Shown: one piece after another, positions 40,626 through 45,166 of the stretch
How the letters are laid out: the number at the start of each line of letters is the position of its first letter
Position numbering within the stretch: the stretch's first letter is position 1
Notes under the pieces: model-generated
What the model was told of the DNA's origin: nothing
The model's database searches: none
The model's input: only the letters and a program-made list of their open reading frames with translations
Made by a program: the position numbers and the translations under genes
Source of the DNA: a virus
IMG/VR virus record: IMGVR_UViG_3300020178_000369
Span: 1-45,166 of that record
Strand: one strand, 5' to 3'
DNA length: 45,166 bases

Positions 40626-41302
40626 GATTGTTTACTTTTGGTTGCTCGTATACCGAATACATTTGGCCTACATGGAGTGATATTGTTGCAAAAGATTTAG
40701 GCTGTGAAAATCATAACTATGGAAAAGCAGGTATGGGGAATCAGGGCATTGCTTGTAGACTAGTGGAAGCAAATCGCAAACATAGTTTTCAGACAGAAGA
40801 TATTATTTGTATAGTTTGGAGTAGTTGGACTAGAGTTGATTTACTTAAAGACGAAAAATGGATTACTGAAGGCAACATACTAAACAGTGATTATTATTCA
40901 AACGAATACCTACAAAAACACTGGAGTGTAGAAAACGACGACATAAGAAACGAAACTGCTATATTACAAGGCAATGCTTATATAAAACAATTTACACAAG
41001 ATATTTTTAATGGGCATATTACAAGTGTTCCAAATCATTTGCCAGGTTCAAATAATATATTTCCTAAAACAAAATGCGTATATCAAGATGACTCACACCC
41101 TAGTGTACTAGAACATATGGATTATGTGGAAAATACAATTTATCCAAGTCTTGGATATCATTTAAAACAATCAACAAAAGACTGGTGTTCTAACATGGAA
41201 ATAATTATTCAACAATTAAAAGGCGAAAATTCTCGAATGAGTAATCTTGAATTAGAAGATTTAATTTTAGAACATTGGGAAGGACGTAAATCATATGTCT
41301 AG
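40622..41302 (+). CDS. SGNH/GDSL-like protein
   Basis: The 226-residue product opens RLFTFGCSYTEYIWPTWSDIVA (Ser9, block I), with NYGKAGMGNQGI as the Gly block and IVWSSWTRVDLL as the third. It ends with CVYQDDSHPSVLEHMDYVE, where Asp-x-His-Pro is the catalytic pair. This is closest in type to the 37050 protein and, less so, the 235 protein. The start overlaps the aminotransferase stop by 4 nt; the stop overlaps the amidinotransferase by 8 nt. Likely an O-acyl hydrolase or transferase acting on a sugar. Confidence 0.72.
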   Translation: MRLFTFGCSYTEYIWPTWSDIVAKDLGCENHNYGKAGMGNQGIACRLVEANRKHSFQTEDIICIVWSSWTRVDLLKDEKWITEGNILNSDYYSNEYLQKHWSVENDDIRNETAILQGNAYIKQFTQDIFNGHITSVPNHLPGSNNIFPKTKCVYQDDSHPSVLEHMDYVENTIYPSLGYHLKQSTKDWCSNMEIIIQQLKGENSRMSNLELEDLILEHWEGRKSYV

Positions 41303-42263
41303 TAACGAATGGGGACAACTTCGTAAAGTAATTGTAGGAATTGCAGATAATGCTAAAATTCCAAATGACATTGATATTAGTTTACGCTGTGTAAACTTTG
41401 CAGATAAATCTGACGAAACAGAAATTATTAAAGGCTCTTATCCGCAACAAGTTATCGATGAAGCAAATGAAGATTTAGAAGTTTTTGTAGATTTTTTAAA
41501 AGGAGAATCAGTTGAGGTTGTACGGCCAGATGCTACTGATTGTAATTATTATAATTATTGTCCTCGAGATAGTGTATTTGTACATGGAGATTTAACACTT
41601 GCAACACCTATGCCTATTCGTGCAAGAAAAGGCGAATGGAAAGCATTTGAAAAACATTTAAATAATCCTAAAGAAATACGTTGTTATTACGAAAGTGCAT
41701 TGTATAACACTGACTGCATTGGCAATAAAGACATACTTGCATTAAACGAATTTGAACCTGCTTTCGATGCCGCAAATGTTATTCGTGCTAACGATCACGT
41801 TTTATATCTTGTAAGTAATAGCGGAAATAAACTAGGTGCAACACTACTGCAAGATGCATTAGGTGATAGAGCCAAAGTGCATTTATTACAAGACGTTTAT
41901 AGTTATATGCATATTGATAGTACTATAGCATTCTTACGTGAAGGATTATTACTTGCTAACCCAAGTAGGATTAAAAGTAAAGACGATTTGCCAGAACCTT
42001 TTAGAAACTGGGATATATTATGGTGTCCTGAACCTGTTGATATCGGTCACTATCCTAAATGGTGTAATGCAAGTACATGGATTAATATGAACTTGTTTAG
42101 TGTAAATACTAAGTTAGTAGCACTTGAGAAACATCAGGAGCCACTACGTAAAGTTCTTGAAGCACAAGGTATTGATTGTGCTATGTTGCCAACAAGACAT
42201 CAAAGAACACTTGGCGGTGGATTTCACTGCGTAACACTGGATACACATAGAGATGTTTTATAG
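41295..42263 (+). CDS. amidinotransferase (glycine/inosamine amidinotransferase-like)
   Basis: The 322-residue product transfers an amidino group (from arginine in the family). The fold is shown by NEWGQLRKVIVG at the start, YNYCPRDSVFV, EFEPAFDAANVIRAND (Asp158), YSYMHIDSTIAFL (His206, Asp208), and LGGGFHCVTLDTHRD with the catalytic Cys312. These match the Asp-His-Cys triad of arginine:glycine and arginine:inosamine amidinotransferases. Acceptors include glycine or aminosugars/aminocyclitols. The neighbouring aminotransferase could provide an amino-sugar acceptor. It overlaps the next gene by 11 nt. Confidence 0.88.
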   Translation: MSSNEWGQLRKVIVGIADNAKIPNDIDISLRCVNFADKSDETEIIKGSYPQQVIDEANEDLEVFVDFLKGESVEVVRPDATDCNYYNYCPRDSVFVHGDLTLATPMPIRARKGEWKAFEKHLNNPKEIRCYYESALYNTDCIGNKDILALNEFEPAFDAANVIRANDHVLYLVSNSGNKLGATLLQDALGDRAKVHLLQDVYSYMHIDSTIAFLREGLLLANPSRIKSKDDLPEPFRNWDILWCPEPVDIGHYPKWCNASTWINMNLFSVNTKLVALEKHQEPLRKVLEAQGIDCAMLPTRHQRTLGGGFHCVTLDTHRDVL

Positions 42264-42744
42264 AGGGATTATTAGCAAACTTTGGAATGATGATTTCAAA
42301 GATTTTAATTACGTTAGACAACCTATTACAGGTGAAGAAGCAGATGCTTGGCGTGAACAAGGATATACACATACTACTACAACAGGCAAAATGTATGACA
42401 GTAAAAATCCAATGCCTGAATGGGTAGAAAAAGTTGCATCATTATTAAATTTACATAATCCTGGATTTGTGTTTTATAGAATGGATACATTAGATATTAT
42501 GCCTACACACGTTGATCATTTTAATACATATTGTCGTGTGTTTAATCAAGAACGAAAAAATGTAAGACGTGCTATTGTATTTTTAGAAGATTGGAAACCA
42601 GGTCATTACTTTGAAGTAGAAGGTATTGGTGTTGTAAACTATAAAGCAGGAGAATATGTTTTATGGGATGCCGATGCTCCACACGCCGCAAGTAACATTG
42701 GCGTAGATCCAAGATACACTTTACAAATTACAGGAAGTTACTAA
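42253..42744 (+). CDS. 2OG-Fe(II) oxygenase
   Basis: The 163-residue product has DIMPTHVDHFNTYCR (His86, Asp88), EYVLWDADAPHAASNIGVDPRYTLQITG (His144, Arg154). Triad and 2-oxoglutarate anchor are complete, so this is a compact active domain. The N-terminal part EQGYTHTTTTGKMYD is not a known motif. It overlaps the amidinotransferase by 11 nt; the stop abuts the next ATG as TAATG. Its role may be to hydroxylate the amidino-sugar or a peptide. Substrate unknown. Confidence 0.78.
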   Translation: MFYRGIISKLWNDDFKDFNYVRQPITGEEADAWREQGYTHTTTTGKMYDSKNPMPEWVEKVASLLNLHNPGFVFYRMDTLDIMPTHVDHFNTYCRVFNQERKNVRRAIVFLEDWKPGHYFEVEGIGVVNYKAGEYVLWDADAPHAASNIGVDPRYTLQITGSY

Positions 42745-43889
42745 TGTTTGTCCAGGACTTATTCTGGAAAAATATTCCACAGAAAAATATACGCAACAAA
42801 GATAAAGGAATGTTAACTGAACTATTCCGTGAATCTTTATTAAAAGATACAACTCGTCCTACTTTTGTTTACACAGGTACTAATCATATCAAACAGTTTG
42901 ACAGTTTAGAACTGTCTCCTAAAACATATAAAAAATTAAGTAAGGGTGTTGATATCTACTTGTACGAGCCTGTTAGTCCATATATAAAAGATACGATCCA
43001 TAACAACCATTTCTATAGTGAATTTAATACATTTGATAATCTTTATGCAGACGAATTAGATAGTATTGTTAATTGGCAACAAAAGAACAGTATTAAAAAT
43101 ATCAATGTATATACAGGAGATTATAATATACAAAAATATTATGCTAAAAATTATCCAACATTAAACTTATTTTGCATGGATATATTTTTACGTGATTTCT
43201 TTTGTGGTGGTAATACTACACTTGATTTAAATTATAATAAAAAATTTATTTGTCCAAACTGGCGTTATACTAAACATCGTCATTTACTATCTGCATTTCT
43301 TGTAGACAAAGATTGTTATTTAAGTTGGAACTTTAAAACTAACTATGAATTATTAATGGACCGCACTTGGATTGAACTAGACAAATGGAGTGGTACTAAT
43401 TACGAAACAATAATTAAACAAAATATCGATACATTAAATCAAAATATTCCATATGTATTAGATTATAAAAATGCAAAAACAACTGATGCCAGCATGAAGC
43501 AATGGCCTGTGTTTGCTCCTCAAGGTAGAGGACTAGAAGCATTTTATTTAGATAGTATGTGTGCTATTGTTAACGAAACACGTTTTGCACAACCTACTGC
43601 TAACTTTAGTGAAAAAACATTTAATGCAATGTTATATGGTAGACCGTTTGTTATGGTTGGACCGCCGCATACTTTAAAATATATTAAAGAACTTGGATTT
43701 AAAACATTTGATAGTTTGTGGAGTGAAGACTACGACAGTATTGAAAATCCTACAGATAGGTTAATTGCTATTTTTGAATTAATTGAACACATTGCTAATA
43801 ATGATTGTAACTTACAAGATATAGAAGACGTATTAATACACAATCAGAAATTAGTTAGCAAGTTTTACAAAAATTGTAAAATTCTTTAA
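42744..43889 (+). CDS. glycosyltransferase-like protein of unclear family
   Basis: The 381-residue product has CAIVNETRFAQPTANFSEKTFNAMLYGRPFVMVGPPHTLKYIKELGFKTFDSLW in its last third, the same layout as the 39058 protein (N-E-x...S/T-E-K-T...P-F...GF). This resembles GT-B donor domains of the exostosin/fucosyltransferase type. The N-terminal half has NTFDNLYADELDSIVNWQQ and FICPNWRYTKHRHLLSAFL. There is no membrane segment. It ends the plus-strand operon and overlaps the convergent twitch gene by 35 nt. Confidence 0.5.
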   Translation: MFVQDLFWKNIPQKNIRNKDKGMLTELFRESLLKDTTRPTFVYTGTNHIKQFDSLELSPKTYKKLSKGVDIYLYEPVSPYIKDTIHNNHFYSEFNTFDNLYADELDSIVNWQQKNSIKNINVYTGDYNIQKYYAKNYPTLNLFCMDIFLRDFFCGGNTTLDLNYNKKFICPNWRYTKHRHLLSAFLVDKDCYLSWNFKTNYELLMDRTWIELDKWSGTNYETIIKQNIDTLNQNIPYVLDYKNAKTTDASMKQWPVFAPQGRGLEAFYLDSMCAIVNETRFAQPTANFSEKTFNAMLYGRPFVMVGPPHTLKYIKELGFKTFDSLWSEDYDSIENPTDRLIAIFELIEHIANNDCNLQDIEDVLIHNQKLVSKFYKNCKIL

Positions 43890-45166
43890 ATTCAGGAAAC
43901 GTTTCTACAAGATTAGTATTGCGTCTTTTATCGTATTCTCTAAACCATGTATGAAAGTTTTTTCTTCCGTTTAATAGTTTTTTCTCAGAATAGTTTGTTG
44001 TTTCCATATAGTCAACTACTCTCCTAAATCTTTCATATTCCAAACTACTAAATTTAGTTCTGTTTGTGTCATCTAAATTATTAACAATAAACTCTAAGTG
44101 CTTTTTCATATAAGGCATGAATTCATCTTTAGGAAGTATGTTTATATCAAACTGAATAGGATCAGTTAGGTATGGCGTATCAAACCTTATACGTTGCCAT
44201 TTTGTTTGTTCATCTGTATTATATTTTTTACGCCATTCTAATATTTTTTCTAACAAAGAACTGAAACTTGTAACAGAGAATATGTTAAATGTAATCATAA
44301 ATGTTACAGGCCAGGGTGTGTTGGATAGATAATAATCTAAATTTGTTTCCCAAATTTTTAAATCTAATCCAGTACGTGTATATTCTGCACGGTTACTCCA
44401 TGTATCTATACTTGTATATAATTTAAAACTTGCAATACAATTAGTTTCTCTAAGTTCTTTTACGACTTGTGTTAATTTTTTAACTAGTGCAGGCTTTACA
44501 CCCATATTGCTGTTAAGTTCAATATTTAAATGCGGCTTTGGATTTGATTTTAATTCTTCAAAAAGCCTCCAAGTACTTTTATGCATCAAAGGCTCTCCAC
44601 CTGTAACACGTAAGATGTTCAATGTCTTACTAACTTCAGGCCACCATTTCCACCATGCTTCTACATAAGGATTAGATTCTTCTTCATATAATTCTATCCA
44701 GTCAATATCGTTACGATGTGCTGTACTATCTTTATATGGTCCGTGTTGTTTAATTTCGTTCCAATATCTACTACTAAACTTAGGATGACAATAACCGCAT
44801 TTAAAATTACACTCATTACTAAAGTTTACTTCAATATATTCGGGATTAATATTATAGTCCCAAGGATTACTTGTAATTTCTTCAATACGTTCTGGTGTAT
44901 GAATACTTGCTGTTTTAATATGTCTATCGCTAATGTAATCTTTACCCATACATTCAATGTTCCAACAGTATTGACAACCACTAGGTTTTAATCCTGCTAA
45001 CATTTCTCTACGTTCGAGTTTCTTTTGCGGAGTATTATGCAATTGGCTTGGATTATCTATTAATCCTTCTAAAGGAATCTTGTGAGGTGCTGGATGATAA
45101 CAACTGTGTGTTTCGCCTGTTTGCAAATAGATAGTAACATGATGCCATTTAGCCAAACAGAATGAA
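43855..45166 (-). CDS. radical SAM protein with N-terminal twitch domain (N-terminus cut by window edge)
   Basis: The reading frame stays open to the right edge. The visible start S-F-C-L-A-K-W-H-H-V brings in the first auxiliary cysteine (FCLAKWHH), which an internal TTG at 45156 would leave out, so I extend it as partial. Further auxiliary cysteines are THSCYH and SGCQYC. The radical SAM core is SNECNFKCGYCHPKF with VTGGEPLM. The tail reads NLVETFPEFKEFYNFC, the same as in the 21978-23273 product. These two are the closest twitch pair here. It overlaps the plus-strand gene by 35 nt at the 3' end. Confidence 0.88.
   Translation of the reverse strand, partial: SFCLAKWHHVTIYLQTGETHSCYHPAPHKIPLEGLIDNPSQLHNTPQKKLERREMLAGLKPSGCQYCWNIECMGKDYISDRHIKTASIHTPERIEEITSNPWDYNINPEYIEVNFSNECNFKCGYCHPKFSSRYWNEIKQHGPYKDSTAHRNDIDWIELYEEESNPYVEAWWKWWPEVSKTLNILRVTGGEPLMHKSTWRLFEELKSNPKPHLNIELNSNMGVKPALVKKLTQVVKELRETNCIASFKLYTSIDTWSNRAEYTRTGLDLKIWETNLDYYLSNTPWPVTFMITFNIFSVTSFSSLLEKILEWRKKYNTDEQTKWQRIRFDTPYLTDPIQFDINILPKDEFMPYMKKHLEFIVNNLDDTNRTKFSSLEYERFRRVVDYMETTNYSEKKLLNGRKNFHTWFREYDKRRNTNLVETFPEFKEFYNFCKTC

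Noticed and set aside
45154-45156. TTG at 45156 as the start of the right-edge radical SAM gene
   Set aside because: The frame remains open to the edge, and the upstream residues S-F-C include a cysteine expected for the twitch cluster.
1-45166. CRISPR array, IS element or transposase
   Set aside because: No regularly spaced repeats, terminal inverted repeats or transposase motifs were seen on either strand.
1-45166. Short canonical RiPP precursor peptide near the radical SAM genes
   Set aside because: The genes are packed with overlaps and I found no unassigned short frame with a ribosome site next to them, so larger proteins are the more likely substrates.

Overview
The window reads as part of a T4-like (Straboviridae-type) marine myovirus genome with a low-G+C host, most likely a pelagiphage or a relative of cyanophages. 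The evidence is an A+T-rich sequence (about one third G+C by eye), dense coding with ATGA/TAATG start-stop overlaps, no rRNA or tRNA genes, several copies of the T4 late-promoter octamer TATAAATA, and a set of small proteins typical of T4-like cyanophages. The exact host cannot be fixed from the sequence.

Left part (1-13.8 kb, all plus strand): a T4-like housekeeping and structural block. It holds the end of a HIT hydrolase, an SGNH-like protein, GTP cyclohydrolase I (FolE) and a QueE-like radical SAM enzyme with a split cysteine motif (7-deazaguanine pathway), two 2OG-Fe(II) oxygenases, an RNase H/FEN-type 5'-3' exonuclease, a ParB-like protein, a staphylococcal-nuclease-fold protein, a MoxR-type AAA+ ATPase with its VWA/metallopeptidase partner, several conserved small phage proteins, and a repeat-containing virion fibre-like protein. 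Four sigma70-like promoters stand out: one ahead of folE, one ahead of the exonuclease, and a duplicated promoter/leader ahead of the MoxR and VWA genes. A long hairpin ending in a T-tract lies between the last two.

Right part (13.8 kb to the right edge): a large accessory island that changes strand repeatedly. Region A (13822-15007, plus) has a minimal ANL adenylation domain and an acyltransferase-like gene. Region B (14964-23273, minus) is a nine-gene operon: a radical SAM gene, AspH-like hydroxylases, a large unknown, a phosphatase-hydroxylase fusion, a Rossmann protein and a flavin-dependent halogenase. Region C (23306-25253) is two convergent radical SAM genes. Region D (25254-31005, plus) has an unknown, a twitch radical SAM enzyme, a minimal APH-like kinase, two tandem beta-propeller-like proteins and another twitch radical SAM enzyme. 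Region E (30985-40005, minus) has four radical SAM genes, a 2OG oxygenase, a methyltransferase, two glycosyltransferase-like proteins, an SGNH protein and a nucleotide-sugar 6-dehydrogenase. Region F (40041-43889, plus) has a minimal DegT-type aminotransferase, SGNH, amidinotransferase, 2OG oxygenase and glycosyltransferase-like protein. A further twitch radical SAM gene runs off the right edge.

Apart from QueE the island carries ten radical SAM enzymes in three recognisable subfamilies. The window also has nine 2OG/AspH-type oxygenase domains, two in the left block and seven in the island. Halogenation, adenylation, hydroxylation, radical chemistry, amidino transfer, amino transfer and sugar oxidation are all encoded together. 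My inference is a phage-encoded tailoring system acting on a peptide/protein or on a sugar-based surface polymer. The substrate is not identified; the beta-propeller pair and the unknown proteins at 25254 and 19019 are candidates.
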